A stretch of 64,000 bases of DNA from Myrica gale (taxonomy: Eukaryota; Streptophyta; Magnoliopsida; Fagales; Myricaceae). The notes under the pieces were generated by a model. It saw only the letters and a list, made by a program, of their open reading frames with translations, was not told where the DNA came from and searched no databases. The stretch covers positions 2,363,501 through 2,427,500 of the forward strand of contig OZ005611.1 in assembly GCA_963930655.1 (NCBI GenBank), in the 5' to 3' direction. Numbering within the stretch: position 1 is the first letter of the stretch; each line of letters opens with the position of its first letter. Shown piece after piece: positions 24,742-36,103 of the stretch. A program made the translations under genes and the position numbers.

Positions 24742-25117
24742 GAGGGTGAGTACCAAAACGGATAGAACCCAAATGACCAATTCTGGTTCTATTTCAGTAC
24801 ACACTGAAATGTAATTTTTTTGTTTCGGAATCGGAACCAAAAATTTTGATTTGGCATGTGAGAATTTTTTAGACATTTTTTTGGACCGAATTTTTTGAAG
24901 ATTTTTCTGTTATTTATCATAAATTAACAATAAATATAAACATTCATCCAAAATATAGATTATAAAATAAAAATTCAAGCATATTCCATATGTTACACTT
25001 TATTTTGATATCACAATTTTTATTTTATTTAGAAAAACCGGAACTGAAAAATGACTTCTGGAATAGGAAGTGGAATCGAAATTTTCAATTCTTATCGAAA
25101 TTTTTGCCCACCCTTAA
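24742..25117. mobile_element. hAT-like MITE, about 376 bp
   Basis: Inverted ends GAGGGTGAG and GCCCACCCTTAA-type, with ACCTTGTT (24734-24741) and ACCTTGTG (25118-25125) as a near-perfect 8-bp target duplication. The interior is noncoding. Confidence 0.55.
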
Positions 25118-25125
25118 ACCTTGTG

Positions 25126-27040
25126 CATAGTAGATAGATAAAGAGGTCCGTGGAATATTAGCCCTTAAACGTGTAGTTCATGTAGTATAATTAATTTGTG
25201 ACCTTTCGCATAGGTTTAGCCCTTTTATACAAACTATTGTCACGTACTACGTAACTGATGCTGCTAAGATAAGGAGATATTTGAGAGCCAAAATTTTGCC
25301 CCAAAAAAATAACTCCCCAAAATTATTTCTCTCTCAGTCAAATCATCAATTTTCACTATAAATAAATATAAAAAAATCATATGAGAACTCAGAAAATATC
25401 TCATTTCAATTTTTTCATCTTTGGATATCCTTTTCGAAGACCAGACAATTTGATCTCAACCCTATGAAGTCTAGAAAATTTCAAAATATGATACGACTCA
25501 CTATTTCCAATAAACTTTTGTCACAGTAGTTTGTAACCAATAGAACACTATATTGACCCAAAAGTTAAGCGCCATTGTATAATCTCAGTAACTGCATGTG
25601 ACCAATCATTTAGGAAAGTTTCGTGAACGCACCTTTGTTATCCCTTCCCCGACGGCTTTCTCATAGAGAATGTCGGTGAACTGAAACTTCTTGCCAGATT
25701 CATCGCAGGCAATATTTCAGACGACTTCGTGTGTCGAAAGTGCACCGTGTATCCGATTATAACTATCGTCCAACAAGGCGTTATGTAACCCGATGGAACT
25801 GCAATCTTGAGGCAAATGAACTGAAGTGAGGTGTTTGACTACAGACGCCACTCTTATTCTCACAGTGTCCAAGTCTTTCTCTGCAATTTGTGCCATTGAA
25901 GGAGCTCTTAGGTGACTGTGCTTTTAGAGATTTAGTTGGGGTTTAGCTCGAAGCGTATCAGTTGAAATAAATTGGGGTGATAGTGTTTTCTATGCGAGAG
26001 GTTCTATAGATATTTTTCAATTGGTGGCTGATAAGAAAGATGAACGTAAAATCTTTTGTGTGCCGCAAAGTACCTGATCATGTCTGTTAAAGGCTATTAT
26101 GTCTACCAAGTCGTTGTCATATCTGTTCTAGTGTTTTATGTTAAACTCTTTTATTGATCCAGCTTTTGCTTGCGTTGAAACTGTTAACGCACAGGACTCG
26201 CGCATGAGTTTGTATCAAAGGAGTTATAGCTTGCTGTATTTTTAACTCTGTGATCACAATACAGTGCATGAGATCCTCAGCCACGCAAATGAATTTTCGA
26301 CAATAAATAAAATAAATTATGAGTACAAAATTATTGGCTAGGCAATTACATAATTGCGTGAGCTAGAGGGAAAAAAACATTCAACGTCGAAGCGCGACAA
26401 GGCACTGGGTTGCAACAAGACATTGGAATTTCCAGCGCCCCGCAAGCGAGGGACTCGCGCGATAGGGCGCTAGAAATTCCATCGCCGCGCGCAGGGCCTT
26501 GAGCATTGCTGAAAAAGCATAGACACATTTGCGGAATGTTATGTTTTTCTTGATTACTTTTTTGTTTGTAACAATAGTGGAGTTTCTAATTTAAGTCGTC
26601 CATCTCTCTTTCTGTAGTTTTTTATAGTCTTTTTGTCAAACATTTGTAGTGCATAATGTATTTGTGAAGTTCCTAGTTTAAGTACTCCGTCTTTTTTTTC
26701 TGCGTCGTTTTATCAAAAGCATAGACACATTGCTGAAAAATAACAAATATGGACACTGATGCAAAACAAACACTGTAGATCATGTAATTAATGAATAAGT
26801 AAAAGTAATTGTTGCGGTCACGAACGTTGTCCGTCTATAAAATATATTATTAAATACTTTCTAAACATAATTACGTTATGAGCTATGACACCGCGATGTG
26901 ATTAGTCGGGTAGGAAGTATAACTGAAACTTGGCGCGAGTGTTTACATGTATGTATGATATATATAGGTGCAAAAGGAAAATAAATTAACTATATATTTA
27001 TATTATATAGTTATCATAATAATTACATACTCCAAAACAG
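25126..27040. other. Intergenic; small GC-rich inverted repeat, no gene
   Basis: No gene was recognised. About 26428-26482 contains a GC-rich imperfect inverted repeat (GGAATTTCCAGCGCCC against GGGCGCTAGAAATTCC) inside A+T-rich DNA; its origin is unknown. Confidence 0.4.
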
Positions 27041-27057
27041 TTTCCATTTTAATTGTT

Positions 27058-27325
27058 TTTTTTGTGACGAGGGAAATCCGGGCACCCAACCACGTGCACC
27101 GAGCTCGGACGAACCTGACCCAGTATACGCACGAGTGGGCTTAACGTCACGGCAAACCCCGGACCGTGCAGCCCTCCCAAACCGCACATGCCAGTTAAGT
27201 CCAGCTTCGCTGAGGGAGTGACCCCAAGGAGTTGTTCGCACCTGAGAGGATTCGAACTTGGGACCTCATGGGGAGTAAACCCCTAGGCCCCAAGCCTTCA
27301 CCACTCGGGCCAACCCCTTGGGGTT
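27058..27325 (-). mobile_element. tRNA-derived SINE (Au-like)
   Basis: Read on the minus strand it begins with a tRNA-like head: TTGGCCCGAGTGG (A box) and AAGTTCGAATCCTC (B box), followed by a GC-rich body and an A-rich end. CATTTTAATTGTT lies on the left and CATTTTATTTGTT on the right (27326-27338), a 13-bp target duplication with one mismatch. Body and layout resemble the widespread plant Au SINE family. Confidence 0.8.
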
Positions 27326-27339
27326 CATTTTATTTGTTT

Positions 27340-28190
27340 CACAAAAATAGTTTCCAAACTAATTTTTTCAAACTTTAAGTAAATAGGTAATGCAAAATAC
27401 TTTCCAAACTAATTTCAAGCCTACGGATCTATTTTTACGAACTCCAAGAAAAATCAATCTCAAACATATTTTGAAATCGAAGTAAAAAAGTAACCTTCTT
27501 GAAAGTAACTCTCAAACACAGCCTTGATTTTTTCTTTCCTTGCTTTCTACCTTTGCGTATGAACAGTAGGGAACAATGCTTGGCTTTTTCCGAAATATAT
27601 TCAAGTTAACAGTATGCATGTGGATTGTGGACCTACAAATCTCTGTTTTGAATATACTGTCTTGTTCTTGTGGATTTTTACTATTGGAGCACTAACTGCA
27701 AAGAATTAGAGAATATGACACTTTATATGCCTTCTATAAATTTCTCCAGATTTATTAGAAAAAAGATAGCTATAAAGTTTTCAACATAAATATGTCTCCT
27801 AGTTTATTTTACATTATTGGATTTTGTTTCAAAAATCCATGAACACAAACAAGTCATCTAAGGTCAAGGCAAAAACACCTATTGTTACTGTTACAGATGA
27901 TATTCATAAGAGAGCACCTACATATTCGTAAGAAGAAAAAGAGGCAGCTATATGGGCTATACTACAAAATAAAAATAGGTTGACACTTCCAGCTTGGTCT
28001 TCTCTACTTTTGGGTTGCTCTGCTAACAACTCCCTGCATTGGTTGGTTTCTGATACAACCTTGGGGGAAGAAAGCTTGCACTGCACTGCACTGTTGCACA
28101 TGTTTGTCAGCAAGGAGAGGTTGCTTAGGGGTAAACCCCATTTGTCGCATTCCCAACACAAGCAGAATTTCAATGCAGGCTTCTCTCTGA
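27340..28190. other. Intergenic and CDF 3' flank
   Basis: No gene was recognised. The right part is the presumed 3' UTR of the minus-strand CDF gene. Confidence 0.4.
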
Positions 28191-31107
28191 TCATGAGCTC
28201 TCATGGAAGTTTATGGACCGGGATAGGGCTGCAGGGTTGGCTTGCAGCACAGGAGATGTCTCAACCATGTGAGTTTTGTTATTGCCCTTCGATTGGAACG
28301 CCTTAAAGAGAACTCCACCACTAACAGAATTAGTCTTCTCAGTCCTTGTCCCTAGTGTTGTGCATAGAGGGCTCTTTGCAGCTTCATCAGAAACATCAAT
28401 CCTCGAAGTTTTTGGAATCCAAACACATCTTTCTGAACTTTGCTCCTTAACTGACTCTTCATTCTGTGCGTTGGAAGGATTAAGGATGTTACCATCTCTT
28501 GAATGTTTGCCCAAACTTGGGGAATTCGGAGCAGTGGTTTGGCCACAGTGGCTATTGCTAAGAGAAGAGGATGGTGGGGAAAGACACTGTACATTCCAAG
28601 AGCCTGGAACTGTACAACCCCAATATAGTGGAGCAGGGTAGAAAGATACTGGAAAGCCAGACGGGCACAAAGCAGGTGGAGGCATTACAGATCCCCACTG
28701 AGCGGAGTTCCACTGTAAAGGCCAAGGGGTGCCTGGAAAGAATGGTGGTTGAGGAGAAAACCCTGGATAATTTTTAACAGCTGACTCTTTCAAACCTGCA
28801 TTGCCTTCCTTGTCAATTGAATTTGAAGCAGAGATAGAGGATATACTTGATTGTGCATCCCCATTATCTAGCCCAGAAATAAGATTTGCATGAGCAGTTC
28901 TGTGAAACCCATTTTGAAGACAGTTTTGTGTTTTGTCAGCAAGGTTCAAAACGGAAGCCACGGATTCACGCAGAGGAGAATCCGAGCCGAAGGTGAGAAC
29001 AGTGCCATTTTTTCCCAGAGCAGAGTTGTGTACTCCATTAACTCGAGCTGTTTGAAGAGCTTCCGAAACCATAAGGTGACGGTAGTGTACGGTAGAAGAG
29101 TTCTTGTTCTTACGACGACCAGCGCCTACGGGCACATTCCTCATAGTTCCACCCGCAGTCCAGTATCTTTGACAGTTCTTACAGAAATGACGGGGTTGAT
29201 TGACATTGTAATTGTTGTAGTAACAGAACTTGGTGTCCATGCTATTACACCGGGGACATGGTTGTATTTTGTCAGGCTTTTTCAGAGTCTTTTCTTGTGA
29301 GACACTCGTCTCACTCTGTTCTCCATTCTTAGAGGCTTTCAATGATGAAGTCTCTCCATCAACTGAGGGAGTTTTAGGGTTCTCGCTTATTCCTGAGGAT
29401 GTTGTAGGATCTTTTGAGTCTTCCGAGATTGGATGTGGAGGAGAGTGTTCCGGTTTATCTTGGTTGAGATCTCTTCTCAGAAGTACCTAATATTTCAGAT
29501 AGAAATTCCAATTAGGATAAACTGGCAACAAAGTTCAAGTAGGAGAAAACTCACAAAAACTTTAAAATATGGTAAGAGAATATTATAAATGTCCAGAAAA
29601 TTCAAGGTTCGACTTCAAGCATACTTCTTATCACTTCTAAGTGAATTGGTGATTTGTGACTACATGTCAATAACCCTTTACTGGTTTCTGATTCAGAAAA
29701 TTGATTGATTCAGTTTAATAACTTAATTCCATGCTTGAATTTACTTCTGTGTAACTCATAAGAGCATAAAACAAGGAAAAAAAGGTAGCAACCGATCTTC
29801 TATTTTTCTTTTGTTTAGAAACACTATTCCTAGGAGGAAAAAATTTATAGAGGCCATATAATCGTTAGGAGGATATTGAAGTATTCATGAACGGGAACTA
29901 GAAAAAAAAAGTAGAACAGAAAAAAGAGTAAATCCGCCAGATTAATTCAATTTCCATAGAATAAAATATTCATATACATAAGAAGAGAATCTAAGAGGAT
30001 AAAATTTCCATAGTCACTGCCGAAAGATCCAAAAGCTCATTTTGGAATTTATCATAAAGTCTCGATTCTGGCAGAAATTTTCTAACCTTAGCATTAATAA
30101 ATCTACAATATCATTTTTTTTCTCACAGTCTAGAGATTTCCTCTTTTACGCTAGTCCACAAAACTGCGCCAGCTCTGAGGCAATAACGAAAGATTTATAC
30201 AGCAAAGAATATGCCACAGATGGTGAAACATTGATAGAACACCACAGTTAAATAGTGGGTCATGTATTTCTGGCAACTGAAACAAACGTCTCAGAAGTCC
30301 TTAGAAATATCGTAAGATCATGGGAAATTTTCAAAGGTTTGCTTCGAAACAGGGTCTATCCAAAGAGGTTTCAGTCGGCAGTCAAATTAGCTATAAACAA
30401 ACTGTGGCGGTGAATTATAATCACAAGCAAGTAGGAACTTCTTTAGTTCGAAGCCAGGCTCAAAATATTATCCCAGGGTCAGAAAAATGAAAAAGAAAGT
30501 AAAGGAGAATTGTACTAGAAGTGAACAGGTATATGAAAAAGAAAGTAAAGGAGAATTGTACTAGAAGTGAACAGGTATATCGAACTTATATTACCCAACT
30601 TGAGCTAAATCAGACCAACCAAAGAAAATGATTCTTCTGTTCCATACCAAGGGAGCATGTAAGCTAAGGTACCATACAATCCAAAAAGGCAACCAGGAAA
30701 CGATTTTAAAGTTCTGAATTTCTGAAAAATGGATAGCTCCTAGAACTGCTATCGATAAGAAGAAAAATCGACACCTCAAAAACCGAAAATCTCGAGGAAA
30801 AAGACCGACCCAGTACAAGATTCGAGCTCCTGAAAAAGGGGTTTTTCTTAAGTCTTAAAATAACAGAAGCCAAAAGAGTCAGATTTCGAAGTCAATACAA
30901 GTTACGGCACATGCATACCTCATCCCCTTCGTGCCTTGCACTTTCTCCGCCAGAGTTGTCTTGCCGAGAAGAAGCGTTTGAAGAGCGAGGATTTTGGACA
31001 GAGCAATATCCAACTCCAGTGGGTTCATTGGCGCCAGTGTCATGCTTCAGTGGCAACGGAATCGTCTTGCCGAAGAGCTTTATCACCGGGTCATTTAGCT
31101 GCAACAT
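28191..31107 (-). CDS. CDF: CYCLING DOF FACTOR (CDF) transcription factor, about 494 aa
   Basis: Two exons (minus strand): 31107-30919 and 29486-28191, joined in phase 0 over a GT-AG intron of 1432 bp. The N-terminus carries [10 protein letters not shown], the conserved CDF motif that recruits TOPLESS-type corepressors. The DOF zinc finger lies at about 138-190 with [19 protein letters not shown] and Cys140, 143, 165 and 168 in CX2C-X21-CX2C spacing. The C-terminus keeps the conserved CDF motifs: WVPK-type [22 protein letters not shown] and [14 protein letters not shown], regions used for binding GIGANTEA and FKF1. CDFs bind AAAG sites, repress CONSTANS and delay flowering, and are degraded in the afternoon. 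Length and motif order are normal, so the gene looks intact. The exact CDF number is not assigned. Confidence 0.95.
30487..30580. repeat. 46-bp tandem duplication in the CDF intron
   Basis: Two identical consecutive copies of a 46-bp unit starting ATGAAAAAGAAAGTAAAGG, inside the single CDF intron. Confidence 0.9.
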
Positions 31108-31469
31108 TCTCGTAGCTTATATAAATACAGGATTCACTTTCTGTTCCAACTCCTCGTCTCTCTTATTTCTCGCTCGTCTCTAGAGAGTAACAGGGGAGGT
31201 GTTCTCCGCTGTGGGTCGTCGGTTTTGGTAGCTTCGGTGAGAGAGTGTGTGGAATGGGATAGGGATCGAAGAGGGAGGAAGTGCTGGAGAGTTGGAAAGA
31301 GTTTCGGGTTTCGGGGGTTGTTTAAACGGGGTGGAGAATGAGAATTGCCACATCATCATTAAAGGGGAAATATTTAGAGCCACAAGTTCTTGTGGCGTTT
31401 GAGATTTTTTTGTGCTGTTGGATTCCTCGCATTTCTTTAAGAAAAAAAAAACAAAAGGATTCCTCGCAT
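31108..31469 (-). promoter_or_regulatory. CDF proximal promoter / 5' UTR
   Basis: The DNA between the CDF start codon and the foldback element should hold the leader and core promoter. A 17-bp direct repeat GGATTCCTCGCATTTCT (about 31420 and 31458) lies at its far end. No evening element was recognised in this segment. Confidence 0.4.
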
Positions 31470-31478
31470 TTCTCCAAA

Positions 31479-32497
31479 TGGATAAATGATATTTTGGTCC
31501 CTCTTTATTTGAGTGAAAATGAAATTAATCTTTTAACAATTTTTTCATCAATCGGGTCCTTGTAGTTTGCATGAACATCAAATTAGTTCCTTATCAATTT
31601 TTTTCCTCAATCGGGTCTCTGATCTTTACATGCTTTTATATTAAGTCATTCCATCCAAATTCGTCCACTGACTTAGCGGTAAGTGTCAACCTGATCTGCT
31701 CGGGATGAAGATCTAAGAGGATCGAGAGGCCCGAGCAGGTCGGACTGCTTGTGCTCAGGATGCTCTGACTACTTTTATATAGCCTTTGCACGAGCGGCCT
31801 TGCTACTCGGGCCTCTCGATCTGCTTATGCTCGGGATGCTCGGACTGATTGTGCTCGAGATGCCGAGCTACTTGTGTTCGGGATGCTCGGGCTGCTTGTG
31901 TTCGGGATGCTCAGGCTGCTTTTATAATAGCCTTTGCGCTAGCGGCCTTGTTGCTCGGGCCTCTCGATCTGCTTATGCTCGAGCTGATTGTGCTCGGGAT
32001 GTCGGGTTGCTTTTGCGTGGGATGCTCAAACTGCTTTTATATAGCATTTGTGCGCACGACCGGCCTACTCGGGCCTCTCGATCCTCTCAGCTCTCCATCC
32101 CGAGCAGATCAGATTGACACTTACCGTTAAGTGAGTGGACGGATTAGGACGGAAAGACATAATATAAAAGCATGTACAGATCAGAGACCCGATTGATGAA
32201 AAAAATTGATAAGAGACTAATTTGATAGCAGCCCGACCTGCTCGGGCCTCTCGATCCTCTCAGCTCTCCATCCCGAGCAGATCAGGTTGACACTTACCGT
32301 TAAGTCAGTGGACGGATTTAGACGGAAGGACTTAATATAAAAGTATGTAAAGATCAGAAACCCGATTGATGAAAAAAATTGATAAGGGACTAATTTGATT
32401 TTCATGCAATCTATAAGGACCCGATTAATGAAAAAAATTGTTAAAGGACTAATTTGATTTTCACCAAAACCACGTGGACTGAAATATCATTTATCCC
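31479..32497. mobile_element. Foldback Mutator-like element with GC-rich minisatellite core, 1.02 kb
   Basis: The ends TGGATAAATGATATTT and AAATATCATTTATCCC are inverted, and inversion continues for over 200 bp (for example TTTTATATTAAGTC against GACTTAATATAAAA, CCTGATCTGCTCGGGATG against CATCCCGAGCAGATCAGG). TTCTCCAAA flanks both sides (31470-31478 and 32498-32506), a 9-bp target duplication as made by Mutator-like elements. The right arm is duplicated (32090-32220 and 32228-32400). The core (about 31690-32100) is a degenerate minisatellite built on CTCGGGATGCTCGG-type units. There is no transposase, so the element is nonautonomous. Confidence 0.85.
31690..32100. repeat. GC-rich degenerate minisatellite
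   Basis: Variants of TGCTCGGGATGCTCGG(A/G)CTG recur many times. A longer unit, TATAGCCTTTG ... CTACTCGGGCCTCTCGATC, occurs three times. Frames through it encode artefactual Cys/Leu/Ala-rich peptides. Confidence 0.8.
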
Positions 32498-32506
32498 TTC
32501 TCCAAA

Positions 32507-33740
32507 CGATAGTGCTCCGCTGTCTCCCCCTTTTCTTCCATATCAGCATCTCTAATTCCCCCTGGGCCCACTTCTTTTATGAAATACCCCCGGTCCGTGC
32601 GTTTGGTTTGGATCTCATCTACTTTAGTTTCCCTTTTTATCATATCTTAATGGCCCTTCTAATATTCAAAATTTTGATTGTTGATAAATAATTTTAAAAG
32701 TTGACGAAGTCCACTGACAGTAAAAAAAACACGTGGCAGGTGACCGAAAGGAGTGCCTAGATCAGCTCAAACACCTGCCTCCCGCCACATCAACACCGTA
32801 TTCCAATAGAGACTCACCTGGAAAAAGCGAAGTGAAAAGTTTGTCTGACAACATCGTGGCCGTTCGTCCTTGGATGATACTATGCTGCCACGTGCCCCCA
32901 GTAGGAGAAGCACCTCCTCCGTTGTTCTCTTGGGGGAGGAGGTGGGGTGGGGGCATTCAACACTGCGAGGGAAGGCATCTTCTTCTAGTTATATAGTGGC
33001 TGTCCTTCTTTTTAATAATGAAGACGATTTTATTTCTTGGTGGCTGCCACGTGTCCAGCTCAGGGAAGTGATAAGGCTGGTCCATATCTGTATCTCTTAT
33101 CCAGTAAGCCCTCTTTTATCTTTCTTAATCTTGGTGGCTTTTATAATAAACCCATCCTTTTTGAGCCATTACATTCTCCCTTTTTCTTTTTTCTTTTTTC
33201 TGTTTTCACACCAGAAATTCTAAAATATTTTTCCTTTTTGTAATCTGGCTTAAAGTCCAGTTAGAAGCTAATGCTAAAGGCAAGGAGAACTTTTTGTTGG
33301 CAACTTTAGGACCAGTGACCTTTTGTGTAACCACTGTTTTAGCTTAAAAAAATGGTATAATGGGGAACAGGAGACATAACATTAAGGAGGAAAAGAGTAA
33401 AAAAAAAGAGTTTTTTTTATGACTTTTTCTCCTTATCTTGAAAAATCGACAAGAAGTAGATATATATATGAGGTTGCAGGCAATTCGGGCTAGGTAGGAA
33501 CCTACCAATTAGGAGTGATTATATATAAGTTAGAATTAGGCAATTGTTAATTGGATCTAAGTGCATGCACAAAACACGAAGGGAGGGTGTGCAGGAGTGC
33601 GGAGGGTCTAGTTCGAAAGCTACGTGGACGATGTCGGCATTCCTTTTTCAAAACGCCCCACTGATCAGATAATTAATTATTAACTGCTAACGACAACGTA
33701 CCTTTTGGAAATGTTACGGTATCCAATTTCTGGAGTCTAA
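32507..33740. promoter_or_regulatory. G-box cluster, possible displaced CDF distal promoter
   Basis: Three CACGTG G-boxes occur at 32730-32735, 32889-32894 and 33048-33053, two of them as GCCACGTG. This density is high for A+T-rich intergenic DNA. The nearest gene downstream on either side is the CDF gene, now 1.6 kb away because of the inserted foldback element. A regulatory role is inferred only. Confidence 0.35.
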
Positions 33741-33939
33741 GGTTGCGTTTGCGTTTTAAAATTTTACCCACTTTAAAATTTTAACACAATAAAAAATTAC
33801 AATATAATCTTTCTCTCCCTTATCAAATCACTATTATTCACTACCAAAAATATAAAAAATTATCTCTCTCTTCACGTTTTCACTAAACTCAATACCTAAA
33901 ATTTTAACAACACTAAAATTTTACAACACAAACACACCC
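33741..33939. mobile_element. Harbinger/Tourist-like MITE, 199 bp
   Basis: Ends GGTTGCGTTTGCG and CAAACACACCC, with TAA on each side (33738-33740, 33940-33942). Core: TATAATCTTTCTCTCCC and CTTCACGTTTTCACTAAACT. Confidence 0.8.
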
Positions 33940-33942
33940 TAA

Positions 33943-34945
33943 TAAATAAATTATAATAGAGATCAAAGACGGAAGGAGAAGGTACGTACGATATATATAT
34001 CATGTTGTATGTCGAATTTCTAACGTGCAACAAGGGTTCACATAACAGGAAAAATAAAATAAAATAGGGTAATTATAAACTATATGCTTTTGTAATGCCT
34101 CAACTAAATTCAAACCGCTCACAATAAAAAGAATATATGCTTAATTAATTTTACGTTTTGGCCGGGGCTTTCAAGGAGTTGAACTAAAAAAAAAGGAGTT
34201 GAACTCTATCATTTTCTTGGGAACTTTTACTCCGGTTCTGGTAAATGGATTCCCTCTCCTCTTCCTTGGGGCACTTGACTTAATTAAAGTTTCATTGAGG
34301 AAAGAGAATGCAACACTAGAAAATGACAACCCGACTGTCGCTGGCCAAGGAAACATGCATGTGGGGACAACCTCTAGCTCGAAGTCGTCGAACCACCATG
34401 AATTCTCCACCAAACTGGACAGATCGACATGCACTGACCCGTGCCAAGGTGAATACCACTGACTTAGGGTCAAAGACGTGGAAAAAAATTAATAGAATAG
34501 AAAGCATGATATGAATATTGCTGGAAAGTATTCATATTCTCTCTTCCAATAATGGGTTTCGACCTTATATATGAGTCAATTATGCGATTTGAATAAATCG
34601 ACCAAATTGATTTGCATGACAAATATGAGCTACGCAATTTATAATATATATATAGTTTATTTTTCATGTGGTCAATACTCCTATATATATGTCCCACTGT
34701 CTTGTTTTTAATCAACCTAAAAGTAATGGAAGTAGTCTTTTGAGTGTTTATTCCTTTTGGAAAAGCACTACATATCATTTCAATAGACAACACACATGAT
34801 TCAGGATTCGTATTCAATCTCTCCACAACTTGTGCTGATCTTTCCACAAGTTGGTGGGGGTGGGAGGAAATGCTCATTTCTTACTAAAATGTGTATAAAA
34901 TTGATGGACCAATATGGTTGCACGTTTTTTGTTTTAATCCGTATT
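33943..34945. other. Intergenic, nothing recognised
   Basis: Frames on both strands near 34171-34514 overlap one another and show no family motif. No gene is called. Confidence 0.4.
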
Positions 34946-35105
34946 TTTTTGGAATTCAAATTCATAACATGTATACATTATCTTAGTAACACGTGAGTTA
35001 AAGTAAATAACTCACCTAGGTTGCCTCGTTAGGGCAAATAAGAGGTCGTGTGGTTGAGACGTACAGTCTCACGTTTGATTCTTCTAAAGGATAACACAAA
35101 TGACC
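34946..35105 (+). repeat. Dispersed tRNA-like (SINE-like) repeat, copy 2
   Basis: Same family as 24053-24245, sharing GGAATTCAAATTCATAACAT, CACCTAGGTTGCCTC and AAATAAGAGGTCGTGTGGTT. The A-box-like region lacks five bases present in copy 1. Confidence 0.5.
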
Positions 35106-35124
35106 TAAATGGGAGACCTTGGGT

Positions 35125-35325
35125 TAGGGCTGCACACAACCAGACCGGATTTGCGGTCCGATCCGGTCCTAATTCTTAAAATGCGATCCGGTCCGGTCTT
35201 CTATTTTAATAAATGCAGTTCGGATCGGATCGGACCGCATTTAATAAAATCAGACCAGAACGGACCACTTATAAGTGGTCCGGTCCTCTATTTTAAGAGG
35301 ACCGAAAATCCGATTTTCAGCCCTA
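35125..35325. mobile_element. hAT MITE, 201 bp
   Basis: Ends TAGGGCTGCA and TTTCAGCCCTA are inverted and match the common plant hAT terminus. CCTTGGGT (35117-35124) and CATTGGGT (35326-35333) form an 8-bp target duplication with one mismatch. The interior is full of GGTCCGGTC-type palindromes. A related A+T-rich relative is at about 36722-36968. Confidence 0.8.
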
Positions 35326-35333
35326 CATTGGGT

Positions 35334-35901
35334 CATGAGCTGTCATACTAGTCTCTCGAAATTTACCTGTATTTTATGTGAGTTCATTTATGTGAGCTTG
35401 GAGTACAAAGTTTTTCTTATTACAAAAAAGAGTATATTACTATAAAGAATAGATATATTTTATTATTTGAATTATATTTTGAACGCTTCTTCTTACGTAT
35501 AAAACAGACCTCATTCTTAGTTGATATATTCAACACGTGTAATATTTAATTAAAATTATAATAAAGTATTGATAATATGTGAATTTATCTAAAAAGTTTA
35601 AACATTTAGAAATATATAAATTTTATTATTTGAATTATATATGTTTAACACGTATTTTTGAAATTTTGATAAGTTAACATTCATCATGAATTTAATTTTT
35701 TTAGGATCTTTTAAATATGGATGATTTTAAATTTTAAGAATTAATTTTATGTGATTTAAAATTTAAAAATTTATTTAATTTTAAAATAAACCATAGGAAC
35801 GTATTTATTCCTAACAGATTCAACAGAGGACTTAAGAATATCTATGGCCGCCACTGTATAGTATACACAGGTGTCATAACAAAGGAGAGAGTGAAAACTG
35901 A
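35334..35901. other. A+T-rich intergenic, nothing recognised
   Basis: No gene or repeat boundary was recognised. Confidence 0.45.
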
Positions 35902-36100
35902 GGCTGTGTTTGCAAAACTCAACATTTCTAACATTTTATCTCTCTCCTAATAAAATACTCCAATATAATCTCTCTCTCTCCCATAAAAAAATATAAAAAA
36001 TTACAAAAACTATAAAAAATTACCTCTCTCTTCACCTTTTCACTAAACTCAATACCAACACATATTCTCATACCCAACATTTTACAACACAAACACAACC
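35902..36100. mobile_element. Harbinger/Tourist-like MITE, 199 bp
   Basis: Ends GGCTGTGTTTGC and AAACACAACC, with TGA on each side (35899-35901, 36101-36103). Same length and orientation as 33741-33939. Confidence 0.8.
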
Positions 36101-36103
36101 TGA

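Noticed and set aside
27230-27325. Possible tRNA gene from TTCGAATCC and GGCCCGAGTGG
   Set aside because: The tRNA-like head continues into a SINE body with A-rich end and target duplication.
28276-29490. Long plus-strand frames (68-136 codons)
   Set aside because: They are antisense shadows of the CDF exon 2.
31749-32130. Cys/Leu/Ala-rich frames of 93-122 codons
   Set aside because: They run through the minisatellite of the foldback element, and repeat periodicity explains the open frame.
34171-34514. Overlapping frames of 63-100 codons on both strands
   Set aside because: No family motif and no splice partner.
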